Assembly: GCA_018222585.1 (NCBI GenBank) | Contig: JAAFAB010000001.1 | Span: forward strand, 718,198-782,197 | Source of the DNA: Paracoccaceae bacterium | GTDB taxonomy: Bacteria; Pseudomonadota; Alphaproteobacteria; Rhodobacterales; Rhodobacteraceae | DNA length: 64,000 nucleotides | Reading direction: 5' to 3' | Shown: in pieces, positions 1-8,567 of the stretch | Position numbering within the stretch: position 1 is the stretch's first letter | Layout: each line of letters starts with the position of its first letter | Translations under genes and position numbers: made by a program | Notes under the pieces: model-generated | What the model was told of the DNA's origin: nothing | Seen by the model: only the letters and a program-made list of their open reading frames with translations | The model's database searches: none

Positions 1-11
1 GGCACGGAGAA

Positions 12-43
12 AGGGGCCGCCCGGGCCCCTTTCGTCTGTTCTT
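12..43 (+). terminator. Hairpin terminator at left edge
   Basis: A 7-bp stem AGGGGCC / GGCCCCT (12-18 and 24-30) with a 5-nt loop is followed by a pyrimidine-rich stretch (TTTCGTCTGTTCTT). It probably ends a rightward gene lying off the left edge. It could also serve the leftward gene that ends at 114, since the stem is symmetrical. Confidence 0.55.
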
Positions 44-113
44 ATCGGTCCAGATACCTGACCCAAAGACGCGGGTCATTGCAAGCGGTTTGCGCCTGCC
101 GAGGCGGCGCCCC

Positions 114-497
114 TCAGTGCTGGTGAGAGGCGACCTCCCACTCGATCCCGTCATCGTCCAGAAAGTAGAACCGCCGCCCCGGCGCGTAATCGCCGTGGTT
201 GATCGGCTCGAAACCGGCCTTCTCGACCCGGGTCTGGACAGCGCCGATATCCTCCTCGGTGAAGACCGCGAGATGGTTCAGGCTGCCCTGCGTCCGGTAG
301 CGCGCGGCGCGCGGAGCGTTCTGGCCGCCGAAAGTGAACAGCGCCACGTAGCTCTCGTCTCCGCCGACATGGACGGTACGGCCGGTCTGCATCCCGGCCC
401 CCTGCCAGCGGATCTTCCAGCCGAAGACATCACAGAGCCAGGCCGCCGTGGCCTCGGGATCGTTCACGGTGATATTCGCGTGTTCCAGACGGATCAT
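114..497 (-). CDS. VOC-family (glyoxalase/dioxygenase fold) protein
   Basis: A 127-residue protein that is a single vicinal-oxygen-chelate module. The N-terminal half starts MIRLEHANITV and the C-terminal half contains the GRRFYFLDDDGIEWE signature typical of these metal-dependent lyases and dioxygenases. Candidate metal ligands are His6, a His in the SLNHLAVF segment and the final Glu of EWE. The ATG at 497 is preferred over the upstream in-frame ATG at 506 because it aligns with the fold start. The substrate cannot be told from sequence. The gene is divergent from soxR and shares its SoxR box, so it may be induced by redox-active compounds; this is an inference. Confidence 0.85.
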   Translation of the reverse strand: MIRLEHANITVNDPEATAAWLCDVFGWKIRWQGAGMQTGRTVHVGGDESYVALFTFGGQNAPRAARYRTQGSLNHLAVFTEEDIGAVQTRVEKAGFEPINHGDYAPGRRFYFLDDDGIEWEVASHQH

Positions 498-541
498 TGC
501 CCTCATCCTTCCAGGAATGTTTGTGTTGCGTGATCTTCCGA

Positions 542-559
542 CCTCAAGCACACTTGAGA
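542..559. promoter_or_regulatory. SoxR box (operator)
   Basis: An 18-bp dyad with arms CTCAAG (543-548) and CTTGAG (553-558). The core CCTCAAG-N4-CTTGAG matches the E. coli soxS SoxR operator outside the central bases. It lies between the divergent soxR and VOC genes, 14 bp before the soxR ATG. On the minus strand, imperfect -35/-10-like hexamers (TTGCTC and a weak AAGATC) flank it with the long spacer typical of MerR-family promoters, so the VOC gene is the likelier activated target. soxR itself may be autorepressed. Confidence 0.75.
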
Positions 560-573
560 GCAAGGAGAAAGAA

Positions 574-1059
574 ATGCCTGAAACCAAACCCTTGCGAAGA
601 CCCCTTCGGCGGGACGGCCTGACCATCGGCCAGATTGCCGCACGCACCGGTCTCGCCGTCTCGGCGATCCGCTACTACGAATCCGAGCGGCTGATCGCCC
701 CCTGGCGCAACGACGCGGGCCAGCGGCGCTTCGAAAGGGCCGACATCCGGCGTCTCTCCTTCATCATGATTGCCCAAGGGCTCGGCGCCTCGATCGCCGA
801 GATCCGCACCCAGCTGTGCCGCCTTCCGAAGGGGCGCACCCCGACCGCGGCGGACTGGCGGCGCCTTTCCGAAGGCTATCGCAAAGATCTCGACCGGCGC
901 ATCACCCAGTTGCAGAAGCTGCGCGACGATCTGGACAGCTGCATCGGCTGCGGCTGTCTCTCGCTGGAGCACTGCACGCTCTACAATCCCGGCGACCGGG
1001 CGGGTGCCGCCGGCAGCGGGCCGCGCTATCTGTTGGGCGACAGCCCGGGTCAAAGCTGA
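574..1059 (+). CDS. soxR: Redox-sensitive MerR-family regulator SoxR
   Basis: A 161-residue MerR-type regulator. It has an N-terminal winged helix (LTIGQIAARTGLAVSAIRYY, residues 16-35), a dimerisation helix at about 88-120, and the SoxR [2Fe-2S] motif CX2CXCX5C (Cys123, Cys126, Cys128, Cys134) followed by LYNPGD. This motif defines SoxR, a sensor oxidised by redox-cycling compounds or nitric oxide. The ATG at 574 is chosen because AAGGAG lies 6 bp upstream; a longer frame from 448 would run through the SoxR box. No soxS is present, which is usual outside enterics, where SoxR activates targets directly. Confidence 0.95.
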   Translation: MPETKPLRRPLRRDGLTIGQIAARTGLAVSAIRYYESERLIAPWRNDAGQRRFERADIRRLSFIMIAQGLGASIAEIRTQLCRLPKGRTPTAADWRRLSEGYRKDLDRRITQLQKLRDDLDSCIGCGCLSLEHCTLYNPGDRAGAAGSGPRYLLGDSPGQS

Positions 1060-1175
1060 AAAGACACGGCGCCGCCGGGCGAAAGTCTGACGCATCGTTG
1101 CAATTGACCCTGCGGGGTGCGAAGCGATATCGATGCGAAACAAAATTGCCTAGCCACGCCGACGGGGAAGCCAAC

Positions 1176-2819
1176 ATGTCCGAGACGCAACGCGAGAAGA
1201 TGGAATACGACGTGGTCATCGTCGGGGCGGGCCCCGCCGGTCTGTCTGCCGCCATCCGCCTGAAACAGCTCGATGCCGACCTCGAGGTCGTGTTGCTCGA
1301 GAAGGGCTCGGAAGTGGGCGCGCATATCCTGTCCGGCGCCGTCCTCGATCCCTGCGGCCTCGATGCGCTGATCCCCGACTGGAAGGCCAAGGGCGCGCCG
1401 CTGAACACGCCCGTCAAGGACGACAACTTCTACCTGCTGGGCGAGTCGGGCGAGATCCGCGTGCCCAATTTCCCCATGCCGCCGCTGATGAACAACCACG
1501 GCAATTACATCGTCTCGATGGGCAATGTCTGCCGCTGGATGGCCGAACAGGCCGAAGAGCTGGGCGTCGAGGTCTTCCCCGGCATGTCCTGCTCTCAGCT
1601 GATCTACGAGGGCGACGTGGTGAAGGGCGTCGTCGCCGGTGAATTCGGCCGCGAGGCCGATGGCTCGGAAGGGCCCGGCTACGAACCCGGCATGGAGCTG
1701 CACGGCAAATATGTCTTCATCGCCGAGGGCGTGCGCGGCAGCCTCGCGAAAGAGCTGATCGGCAAGTACGCGCTGTCCAAGGGCCATGAGCCGCAGAAGT
1801 TCGGCCTTGGCATGAAGGAGATCTGGGAGATCGACCCGGCCAAGCACCGCGAGGGCTCGGTCACGCATACCATGGGCTGGCCGCTGAACTCCAACGCCGG
1901 GGGCGGGTCGTTCATCTACCATCTGGAAAACAACCAGGTTTACGTCGGCTTCGTGGTGCACCTGAATTACAAGAACCCGCACCTCTATCCCTACATGGAA
2001 TTCCAGCGCTTCAAGCATCACCCGATGGTCAAGGACCTGCTGGAAGGCGGCAAGCGCGTGGCCTATGGCGCCCGTGCGATTTCCGAGGGCGGTTACCAGT
2101 CCATGCCCAAGATGACCGTCCCCGGCGCGGCCCTGCTGGGCTGCTCGGTCGGCATGGTCAACGTGCCGCGCATCAAGGGCAACCACAACGCCATGCTCTC
2201 GGGCAAGGCGGCGGCGGAAGCGGCCTATGCCGCGCTGCAGGCGGGACGTTCGGGCGACGAGCTGACCGACTACGAGGCCGAGGTGCGCAAGGGCGCCATC
2301 GGCAAGGACCTGAAGAAGGTCCGCAACGTGAAGCCCCTGTGGTCGAAGTACGGCCTGACCGCCTCGCTGGCGCTTGGTGGCTTCGACATGTGGACCAATA
2401 CCTTCGGCTTCTCCCTGCTGGGCACCCTCGGCCACGGCAAGACCGACGCCGAGGCGACCGAGCCGGCGGCCAAGCACAAGGTGATCGACTACCCCAGGCC
2501 CGACGGCAAGATCAGTTTCGACCGGCTGACCAACGTGTCCTTCGCGGCGACCAACCACGAGGAAAGCCAGCCCTGCCACCTGAAGCTGGCCGACCCCGAG
2601 ATCCCGCTGAAGGTCAACCTGCCGACCTATGACGGCCCGGCGGCGCGCTACTGCCCGGCCGGCGTCTACGAATATGTCGGCGAAGGTGCGGACAAGCGGT
2701 TCCAGATCAACTTCCAGAACTGCGTCCACTGCAAGACCTGCGATATCAAGGACCCGACCCAGAACATCAACTGGACCACGCCGCAGGGTGGCGACGGGCC
2801 GAACTATCCCAATATGTAA
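1176..2819 (+). CDS. Electron-transfer flavoprotein:ubiquinone oxidoreductase (ETF-QO)
   Basis: A 547-residue, full-length ETF-QO. This inner-membrane-associated flavoprotein passes electrons from acyl-CoA dehydrogenases, via ETF, to ubiquinone. The N-terminal FAD Rossmann motif VGAGPAG spans residues 16-22. The C-terminal ferredoxin-like domain carries the 4Fe-4S ligands Cys493, Cys516, Cys519 and Cys522 (NCVHCKTCDIKDP). The start at 1176 gives the family N-terminus; the frame is open far upstream but that part overlaps soxR. An acyl-CoA dehydrogenase that could feed it lies 7.5 kb away. A strong terminator follows directly. Confidence 0.97.
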   Translation: MSETQREKMEYDVVIVGAGPAGLSAAIRLKQLDADLEVVLLEKGSEVGAHILSGAVLDPCGLDALIPDWKAKGAPLNTPVKDDNFYLLGESGEIRVPNFPMPPLMNNHGNYIVSMGNVCRWMAEQAEELGVEVFPGMSCSQLIYEGDVVKGVVAGEFGREADGSEGPGYEPGMELHGKYVFIAEGVRGSLAKELIGKYALSKGHEPQKFGLGMKEIWEIDPAKHREGSVTHTMGWPLNSNAGGGSFIYHLENNQVYVGFVVHLNYKNPHLYPYMEFQRFKHHPMVKDLLEGGKRVAYGARAISEGGYQSMPKMTVPGAALLGCSVGMVNVPRIKGNHNAMLSGKAAAEAAYAALQAGRSGDELTDYEAEVRKGAIGKDLKKVRNVKPLWSKYGLTASLALGGFDMWTNTFGFSLLGTLGHGKTDAEATEPAAKHKVIDYPRPDGKISFDRLTNVSFAATNHEESQPCHLKLADPEIPLKVNLPTYDGPAARYCPAGVYEYVGEGADKRFQINFQNCVHCKTCDIKDPTQNINWTTPQGGDGPNYPNM

Positions 2820-2846
2820 ACTGCGCGGGAACTTTTCCGCGAGCGG

Positions 2847-2878
2847 GGGGCGTCCATGGGGCGCCCCTCATTGCTTTG
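2847..2878 (+). terminator. Rho-independent-type terminator after ETF-QO
   Basis: Stem GGGGCGTCC (2847-2855) pairs with GGGCGCCCC (2859-2867) across an ATG loop, with one G-U pair, followed by TCATTGCTTT. It is 27 bp past the ETF-QO stop and separates it from the TPR gene. Confidence 0.7.
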
Positions 2879-2929
2879 ACAACTTTCGCCCCTTAACCTG
2901 TCCCGACGAGAACAAACGAGGTCCCCGGG

Positions 2930-4630
2930 ATGAATGCCAAGAAGCTGGTCCAGATATCTGCCCTGGCACTTGCCACGCTGATGCCGCTGCCGGCCCTGTC
3001 GGCGGAACTTGCCGGCAATTACCTTGCCGCACGGCTGGCCCGGCTGACCAATGACTACGACGCTGCCGTGCATTACTACATGCGCGCCCTCGGCAATGCG
3101 CCCCGGGAACCTCGGCTGCTGGACGGGCTGATCATGGCGCAGGTCTCGGCCGGCGCGGTGGACAGCGCCGTAAGCGCCGCACGCCGCCTGGAAGAGCTGG
3201 GCATCGACAGCCAGGTCGCCCACATGGCCCTGCTGGCGGACGAGTTGACGCGCGAGGATTTCACCGCCGTGCAGACCCGGCTGGCCGAGAACCGCGGCAT
3301 CGGGCCGCTGGTCGACGGGTTGCTTTCGGCCTGGGTCCTGCTGGGCCAGGGCGACATGAGCGCCGCGCTGGCCCGTTTCGACGCGGTCGGCGAAGAGCCG
3401 GGGCTGGCGCGTTTCGCCCGCTATCACAAGGCGCTGGCACTGGCCTATGTCGGCGATTTCGAGGGGGCGGAGGCGCTCTATGTTGCCGACGGCGACCGGC
3501 CGGTGCAGATGACCCGCCGCGCCATCCTGTCGCGCGCCGAGGCGCTGTCGCAGCTGGATCGCAACACCGAAGCGCTGACCCTGATCGACAATGTCTTCGG
3601 CTCGGATCCCGGGATTGAGGTGCAGCAGTTGCGCGCCCGCCTCGCCGCCGGAGAGACCCTGCCCTATACCCATGTCCGTTCGGTCCGGGACGGCGTCGCC
3701 GAGGTCTTCTACTCGGTCGCCGCCGCGCTGGAACAGGAAGCCAGCGAAGCCTACACGCTGCTCTATGCCCGGATGGCCACCGCGCTGCGCCCCGACCACG
3801 TCGACGCGATCCTGCTGACCGGCGAACTGCTGGAGGACCTGGACCGCCCCGAACTGGCCACCCGCGCCTATCGCAAGGTCCCGCGCGAGGATGCCGCCTT
3901 CTACCTGGCCGAACTGGGCCGCGCCGCCGCCCTGCGCAAGGCAGGCCGGCCCGATGCCGCGCTGGAGGTCCTGGATCAGCTGGCCGAGGTCTATCCGACC
4001 CTGCCAAAGGTGCAGGCGTCGCGCGGCGATCACTACCGCTGGCAGGGCAAGCACCTGGAGGCCGTGCAGGCCTACGACGCGGCCCTCGATCTCTACAGCG
4101 GGGATGACCCGTCGAAATGGTTCGTCTACTACGCCCGCGGCATGAGCCAGGAACGCCTCGGCAACTGGCCCGAGGCCAAGGCAGATTTCCGCGCCGCGCT
4201 GGAGATCAATCCAGATCAGCCCAACTTGCTGAACTACTTCGGCTATTCCATGGTCGAGAAACGCGAGGATCTCGACGAGGCGCTGGCGATGATCGAGAAG
4301 GCCGTGTCGATCGACCAGGGCTCGGGTTATATCGTCGACAGCCTGGGCTGGGCCCTGTTCCAGCTTGATCGCTTCGACGAATCTGTCGTCCACATGGAAC
4401 GCGCCGCCGCGCTGATGCCGGTCGATCCGGTGGTCAACGACCACCTCGGCGATGCCTACTGGATGGTCGGCCGCCACCGCGAAGCGCAATTCCAGTGGAC
4501 CCGTGCCCTGTCCTTCGATCCCGAAGAGGCCGAGGCGGCGCGAATCCGTCGCAAGCTGCAGGTCGGGTTGGACGCCGTGCTGGCGGACGAGCGGAAGAGC
4601 ACCGAACAGGTCGCCCGCGACGGCGGCTGA
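2930..4630 (+). CDS. Secreted tetratricopeptide-repeat protein
   Basis: A 566-residue protein with a Sec signal peptide (residues 1-25, cleavage after ALSA) followed by degenerate TPR units. The clearest are YHKALALAYVGDFEGAEALY in the middle and, near the C-terminus, WFVYYARGMSQERLGNWPEAK, YIVDSLGWALFQLDRFDESV and VNDHLGDAYWMVGRHREAQ. TPR solenoids are protein-binding scaffolds, so this one probably works in the periplasm or at the outer membrane; the partner is unknown. It sits 15 bp upstream of ispE and is likely co-transcribed. A TTGACA -35-like element at 2876-2881 has no convincing -10. Confidence 0.9.
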   Translation: MNAKKLVQISALALATLMPLPALSAELAGNYLAARLARLTNDYDAAVHYYMRALGNAPREPRLLDGLIMAQVSAGAVDSAVSAARRLEELGIDSQVAHMALLADELTREDFTAVQTRLAENRGIGPLVDGLLSAWVLLGQGDMSAALARFDAVGEEPGLARFARYHKALALAYVGDFEGAEALYVADGDRPVQMTRRAILSRAEALSQLDRNTEALTLIDNVFGSDPGIEVQQLRARLAAGETLPYTHVRSVRDGVAEVFYSVAAALEQEASEAYTLLYARMATALRPDHVDAILLTGELLEDLDRPELATRAYRKVPREDAAFYLAELGRAAALRKAGRPDAALEVLDQLAEVYPTLPKVQASRGDHYRWQGKHLEAVQAYDAALDLYSGDDPSKWFVYYARGMSQERLGNWPEAKADFRAALEINPDQPNLLNYFGYSMVEKREDLDEALAMIEKAVSIDQGSGYIVDSLGWALFQLDRFDESVVHMERAAALMPVDPVVNDHLGDAYWMVGRHREAQFQWTRALSFDPEEAEAARIRRKLQVGLDAVLADERKSTEQVARDGG

Positions 4631-4645
4631 TCCGGAGACCCCCAG

Positions 4646-5479
4646 ATGACGAACGCAACGGTGCAGGGACTGCTGGCCCCTGCGAAGGTCAACCTTGCCC
4701 TGCATGTGACGGGCCGGCGCGAGGACGGCTATCACCTGCTCGATTCGCTGGTGGTCTTCGCGGATCGGGGTGACCGGGTCTCGGTCACGCTCACGGATGA
4801 CTATTCGATGAGTGTCGACGGACCCCGCAGCGCCGGGGTGCCGAGCGGCGAAACCAACCTCTGCCTGCGCGCCGCGCGGCTGGCCGGGCAGCCTTGCGCC
4901 ATCCATCTGGAGAAGCATCTGCCCAGCGAGGCGGGCATCGGCGGCGGCTCCTCCGATGCGGCGGCGGTGCTGCGCGCGCTGGCTGAGCTGGGCGCCCCGA
5001 TCCCAGAGGGCACGGAGGTGCTGGGCGCCGATCTGCCTGTCTGCCTGACCCCGCGCGCCGCCCGGATGCAGGGCGTGGGGGAACAGGTCTCGCCCGCGCC
5101 GATCCTGCCGCCCCTGCCCGCACTGCTGGTCAACCCGGGCCGCCCCGTCGCCACGCCCACCGTCTTCAAGCGGCTGGAAAAGCGCGACAATCCCGGCATT
5201 GGCACCCTGCCTGCCCCGCTGGCTACCCCCGAAGAGGCGGCGCTCTACCTTGCGGGCCTGCGCAATGATCTCGAAGCCCCCGCCATGGCGCTGGAGCCCG
5301 CCATCGGCGCCGTGCTGAGCGCGCTGACCAGCCTGCCGCTCTGCCTGTTCAGCCGGATGTCGGGATCGGGCGCCACCTGTGTCGCGCTCTTCCCAACCCG
5401 CGAGGCGGCGCGCGCCGCCGCACGGATGCTGGCCGCGGCGCATCCCGACTGGTGGATCTGCGACACGATTCTGACCTAG
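4646..5479 (+). CDS. ispE: 4-diphosphocytidyl-2-C-methyl-D-erythritol kinase
   Basis: A 277-residue GHMP kinase of the MEP isoprenoid pathway, phosphorylating CDP-methylerythritol at the 2-hydroxyl. Family signatures are PAKVNLALHVTGRREDGYH at residues 12-30 (substrate Lys and His), the ATP-binding loop LPSEAGIGGGSSDAA at about 91-105, and the C-terminal MSGSGATC glycine loop. GGAG lies 7 bp before the ATG. Length is normal to slightly short for the family. It is probably translated with the TPR gene. Confidence 0.97.
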   Translation: MTNATVQGLLAPAKVNLALHVTGRREDGYHLLDSLVVFADRGDRVSVTLTDDYSMSVDGPRSAGVPSGETNLCLRAARLAGQPCAIHLEKHLPSEAGIGGGSSDAAAVLRALAELGAPIPEGTEVLGADLPVCLTPRAARMQGVGEQVSPAPILPPLPALLVNPGRPVATPTVFKRLEKRDNPGIGTLPAPLATPEEAALYLAGLRNDLEAPAMALEPAIGAVLSALTSLPLCLFSRMSGSGATCVALFPTREAARAAARMLAAAHPDWWICDTILT

Positions 5480-5588
5480 CAAAACAAGGCATTTCGGCAC
5501 CTTCCCGCCCATGGCGGAACTGCGCTGTTTGCGATTGGTAAATCCTGTCTTAAGGCCAAGGGGTCCGAAATTACCCAGAGCCCCCGGT

Positions 5589-6068
5589 ATGCGTTTCCTG
5601 ACCCGTTTCGCCTTCGTCCTCCTTCTGCCCCTTGCCGCCGCCTGTGCGGCGCCGCAGCCCGAGCCCGAGATGCTCGCCTTCCGCGATGCCTCGCCGCTCT
5701 ACCCCAACGAGACGCCCGAGCTGCGGCAGCTGATCGAGAAATACGCGGCCGAATACGAGGTCCCGGTGACCCTGGTCCAGCGGGTCGTGATCCGCGAAAG
5801 CACCCACCAGCCCGAGGCCCGCAACGGGCCCTACTACGGGCTGATGCAGATCCTGCCCGCCACCGCCCGCTCGATGGGCTTCCAGGGCAGTGCGCCGGAT
5901 CTGCTGGATGCGGAAACCAACCTGAAATACGCGGTGAAGTACCTGCGCGGCGCCTGGCTGCTGTCGGACGGCGACGAGCCGACGGCGGTAAGCTGGTACG
6001 CCCGCGGCTACTACTACGAGGCCAAGCGCCAGGACATGCTGGTCGAGACCGGCCTGCGCACCGAGTAA
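5589..6068 (+). CDS. Lytic transglycosylase (SLT domain) lipoprotein
   Basis: A 159-residue lipoprotein. The signal peptide ends in lipobox LAAAC with Cys19 as the lipidated residue. An SLT fold follows: catalytic Glu70 in VIRESTHQPEA, then GLMQILPATA (residues 84-93) and the ALXYG-like region near NLKYAVKYLR. These enzymes cleave the MurNAc-GlcNAc bond of peptidoglycan to give 1,6-anhydro ends. The ATG at 5589 is chosen because it gives a clean lipoprotein signal; the in-frame ATG at 5511 would bury it. The domain is short, which suggests a minimal MltE/EmtA-like enzyme. Confidence 0.9.
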   Translation: MRFLTRFAFVLLLPLAAACAAPQPEPEMLAFRDASPLYPNETPELRQLIEKYAAEYEVPVTLVQRVVIRESTHQPEARNGPYYGLMQILPATARSMGFQGSAPDLLDAETNLKYAVKYLRGAWLLSDGDEPTAVSWYARGYYYEAKRQDMLVETGLRTE

Positions 6069-6674
6069 TCAGCCAAGCAGCGCCTCGGCCCGGGCGAGGT
6101 CTTCGGGCGTATTGACGTTGAAGAAGGGATCGAGGCTGCTGGCGGGAAATTCGGCCAGCCGCGCCCCCTGTCCCTCGGCCCAGAGCATCATCTTGCGTTC
6201 CCCGCTCTCCAGCCAGGCACGCAGCTCGGCGTGGGGCGCCACGGGCCACAGCCCGCAGGTCGGATGCGCCCGCAGCACGCCGCCCGCATCGCGGCTGGCG
6301 GCCAGCACCGGGCCAGTGCCCTCTTCGGCCGCCAGCAGCAGGCGGGGCACGAAATCACCGGGCAGGAAGGGCGTGTCGGCGGACAGGGTGAACACCCGCT
6401 CGGCCCCCAGACCCTCGGCCCAGAGCATCGCCGCCAGCACCCCGGCAAGCGGCCCGGGATGACCGGGCATCGGGTCGGCCACCACCTCCAGCCCGAACCG
6501 GGCGAAGCGGGCCGGGTCCCCGTTCGCGTTCAGCGCCAGGTCCGAGAGCTGTGGCGCGACGCGCCCGGTCACATGCGACAGCAGGGGACGACCGGCCAGC
6601 GGCAGCAGGGCCTTCTCGGCGCCCTCCATCCGGCGAGACAGGCCACCCGCCAGGATCATGCCCGGAAGGATCAA
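6069..6674 (-). CDS. mobA: Molybdenum cofactor guanylyltransferase MobA
   Basis: A 201-residue nucleotidyltransferase that couples GMP to Mo-molybdopterin to form the dinucleotide cofactor used by DMSO-reductase-family enzymes. The N-terminal GTP-binding motif LAGGLSRRMEGAEKALLPLAGRPLL is intact, as are the metal-binding SADTPFLP segment and the C-terminal FFNVNTPEDLARAE motif. Its stop abuts the stop of the convergent transglycosylase with no spacer. Other cofactor genes in the window (moaB, moaE, moaD) are at separate loci. Confidence 0.96.
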   Translation of the reverse strand: MILPGMILAGGLSRRMEGAEKALLPLAGRPLLSHVTGRVAPQLSDLALNANGDPARFARFGLEVVADPMPGHPGPLAGVLAAMLWAEGLGAERVFTLSADTPFLPGDFVPRLLLAAEEGTGPVLAASRDAGGVLRAHPTCGLWPVAPHAELRAWLESGERKMMLWAEGQGARLAEFPASSLDPFFNVNTPEDLARAEALLG

Positions 6675-6767
6675 TCTTCAGGCCCTCGACTCAGGGCAAT
6701 TGAGGAAAGGCGGTTGTGCATGGATCTCGGATTGCCTCTCGACCGGGCGCAGGCTAGCAGATGCGTC

Positions 6768-7496
6768 ATGACATCCTACGCAGAGCCTTCCGCTGATACC
6801 AGCACCCGCCCCGTCTTCCTGCAGGGCGCGCGTGACGGCGCCCCCTTCCTCCTGGTCGTGGCGCCCTTCGCCATGCTGTTCGGCGTCGTCGCGACCGAGG
6901 CCGGGCTGAAGGTCTACGAGGCGCTGATCTACTCTGTCGCCGTGATCGCGGGCGCGTCGCAATTCGCCTCGCTGCAGCTGCTGCGCGACGGGGCCCCGGT
7001 CATCGTGGCACTTGTCTCGGCCCTCGCGGTCAACCTGCGGATGGCCATGTACTCGGCTTCCCTGACGCCCTACCTGGGCGAGGCACCGCTGTGGAAGAGG
7101 GCGCTGGCCGCCTATTTCCTCGTCGACCAGAGCTATGCCGTCTCGATCGTCACCTTCGCCAAGCGGCCCGAATGGACGGTCTCGCAGAGGCTGGCCTATT
7201 TCTTCGGGGTGATCCTGCCGATCTGCCCGCTGTGGTACGCAATGACCGTGGTCGGGGCGCTGGTCGGCTCGACCATTCCGCCCGCGCTGGCGCTGGATTT
7301 CGCCCTGCCGATCACCTTCATCGCCATGGTGGCGCCGATGCTGATGACCCTGGCGCAGATGTCGGCGGCCGTGGTCGCCATCGTGCTGGCGCTGATCTTC
7401 GCCGGGCTGCCCTACAACCTGGGCCTGCTGATCGCGGCCCTTGCCGGCATGGTGACCGGCGCGGCCATCGAGAAACGCATGGAGGCGCGCAAGTGA
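6768..7496 (+). CDS. azlC: AzlC-type branched-chain amino acid exporter, large subunit
   Basis: A 242-residue inner-membrane protein of the AzlC/LIV-E family with several hydrophobic segments, an N-terminal FLQGARDGAPF motif and AGASQFASLQLL, typical of the family. With AzlD it exports branched-chain amino acids or analogues. The ATG at 6768 gives the usual length; an upstream in-frame ATG at 6720 would add 16 residues. The stop overlaps the azlD start. It is divergent from mobA. Confidence 0.93.
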   Translation: MTSYAEPSADTSTRPVFLQGARDGAPFLLVVAPFAMLFGVVATEAGLKVYEALIYSVAVIAGASQFASLQLLRDGAPVIVALVSALAVNLRMAMYSASLTPYLGEAPLWKRALAAYFLVDQSYAVSIVTFAKRPEWTVSQRLAYFFGVILPICPLWYAMTVVGALVGSTIPPALALDFALPITFIAMVAPMLMTLAQMSAAVVAIVLALIFAGLPYNLGLLIAALAGMVTGAAIEKRMEARK

Positions 7497-7843
7497 CACC
7501 CGAGACCCTCCCCCAGTCCATCGACCGCGTCGACCTGTGGATCGTCATCGTCGGGCTTGGCCTTGGCAGCTTCCTGCTGCGCTTCGCATTCCTCGGGCTG
7601 GTCGGCAACCGGCAGATGCCGGAATGGCTGCTGCGCCATCTGCGCTACACCCCCGTCGCGGTGCTGCCGGCGCTGGTCGCGCCGCTGGTTGTCTGGCCCG
7701 CGGCGACGGGTGGCGACATGGACCCGGCGCGGATGACCGCCGCCCTGGTCACCCTGGCCATCGGCGTCTTCCTGCGCCGCACGCTGCTGGCGATCCTCGG
7801 CGGGCTGACGGTGCTCTACCTGATGCTCTGGCTGGTCGGCTGA
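7493..7843 (+). CDS. azlD: AzlD-family small exporter subunit
   Basis: A 116-residue, three- to four-TM protein containing FLLRFAFLGL and the LRYTPVAVLPALVAP motif of AzlD. The GTG at 7493 overlaps the azlC TGA (GTGA), which indicates translational coupling and fixes the start. It forms a two-component exporter with AzlC. Confidence 0.92.
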   Translation: MTPETLPQSIDRVDLWIVIVGLGLGSFLLRFAFLGLVGNRQMPEWLLRHLRYTPVAVLPALVAPLVVWPAATGGDMDPARMTAALVTLAIGVFLRRTLLAILGGLTVLYLMLWLVG

Positions 7844-7858
7844 GCCGCCCGGCTCAGC
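7839..7858. terminator. Bidirectional hairpin between azlD and lipoprotein gene
   Basis: A perfect 8-bp stem GCTGAGCC / GGCTCAGC with loop GCCC overlaps both convergent stop codons. No strong T-tract follows on either side, so termination is inferred from position and stem stability. Confidence 0.5.
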
Positions 7859-8489
7859 TCTCGACCCGGGGCACCGTCGTCCGGTCGACGCCCAGCACGC
7901 CGTTGGCAGGCAGCCCGCCCGGCGGGGTATAATCTTCGTAGTAGATGGTGGTTTCGGCCCCGGTCACCTCGATGAAGCTCTCTTCGAGCTGGGTCGGGAA
8001 CCAGGTGCTGCGCAGCCCCTCGAAGCCCGGCAACTGCTTCAGCAGCGACGAGGTGTTTCGGGCGCAATAGGCGGACGGGGCCGCGCCGCTGCGGTAGGCC
8101 AGCGCCAGCGCCTGCGAGGCAACCTCGGGCGAGACGATCACGGTCTGGGTTTCGACCCGATGGGTGGCGCGCGCGTGCATCGAGCGGAAGCCTTCCCAGA
8201 AGATCGGGCTGATTCCCACCAGCACATCGCCCTCGCGGCGAATCTGCGCATGGCGGAACGACCCGGCCGGGTCGAAGATCACCCGCTCTTCGGCGTTGAT
8301 CATCAGCGCGGTGTGCGATCCCTTGCCGCTGTCGTTGGTGCGGATGGTGATCAGGGTCAGCGAAGGCGGCCCGCCGTGCACGTAGCTGCCGCGCGCCACG
8401 TCCGGCGCGGGCTGCTCGTAATCGGCATTGCGGGCACCACAGCCCGCCAGCGTGGCAATCGCGGCGAGGGCAAGAAGCAGACGTTTCAT
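7854..8489 (-). CDS. Uncharacterised lipoprotein, possible permuted papain-like fold
   Basis: A 211-residue protein with a lipoprotein signal (lipobox LAGC, Cys17). The family is not securely recognised. SHTALMINAEERVIFDPAGSF (around His59) followed about 80 residues later by AYCARNTSSLL (Cys142) has the His-before-Cys order of circularly permuted NlpC/P60-like proteins. In these a His strand precedes the nucleophilic Cys helix. That would suggest a cell-envelope hydrolase, but this is a motif-level inference. It lies downstream of the oxidase subunit gene on the same strand. Confidence 0.75.
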   Translation of the reverse strand: MKRLLLALAAIATLAGCGARNADYEQPAPDVARGSYVHGGPPSLTLITIRTNDSGKGSHTALMINAEERVIFDPAGSFRHAQIRREGDVLVGISPIFWEGFRSMHARATHRVETQTVIVSPEVASQALALAYRSGAAPSAYCARNTSSLLKQLPGFEGLRSTWFPTQLEESFIEVTGAETTIYYEDYTPPGGLPANGVLGVDRTTVPRVES

Positions 8490-8567
8490 GAGACTCTCCG
8501 CAGTCGCAGCGCACGCCCCGGGGCAGCCCGCCCGCAGGCGCGGCCGACACCCGGGTCGGGCGATGGA

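Noticed and set aside
1050-2729. A 559-codon minus-strand frame
   Set aside because: It is the mirror of ETF-QO, which has intact FAD and 4Fe-4S motifs; the antisense protein has none.
2804-5512. A 902-codon open frame on the minus strand
   Set aside because: It is antisense to the TPR protein and ispE, both of which have clear family motifs. Long antisense frames are normal at this GC content, and its translation has no recognisable domain.
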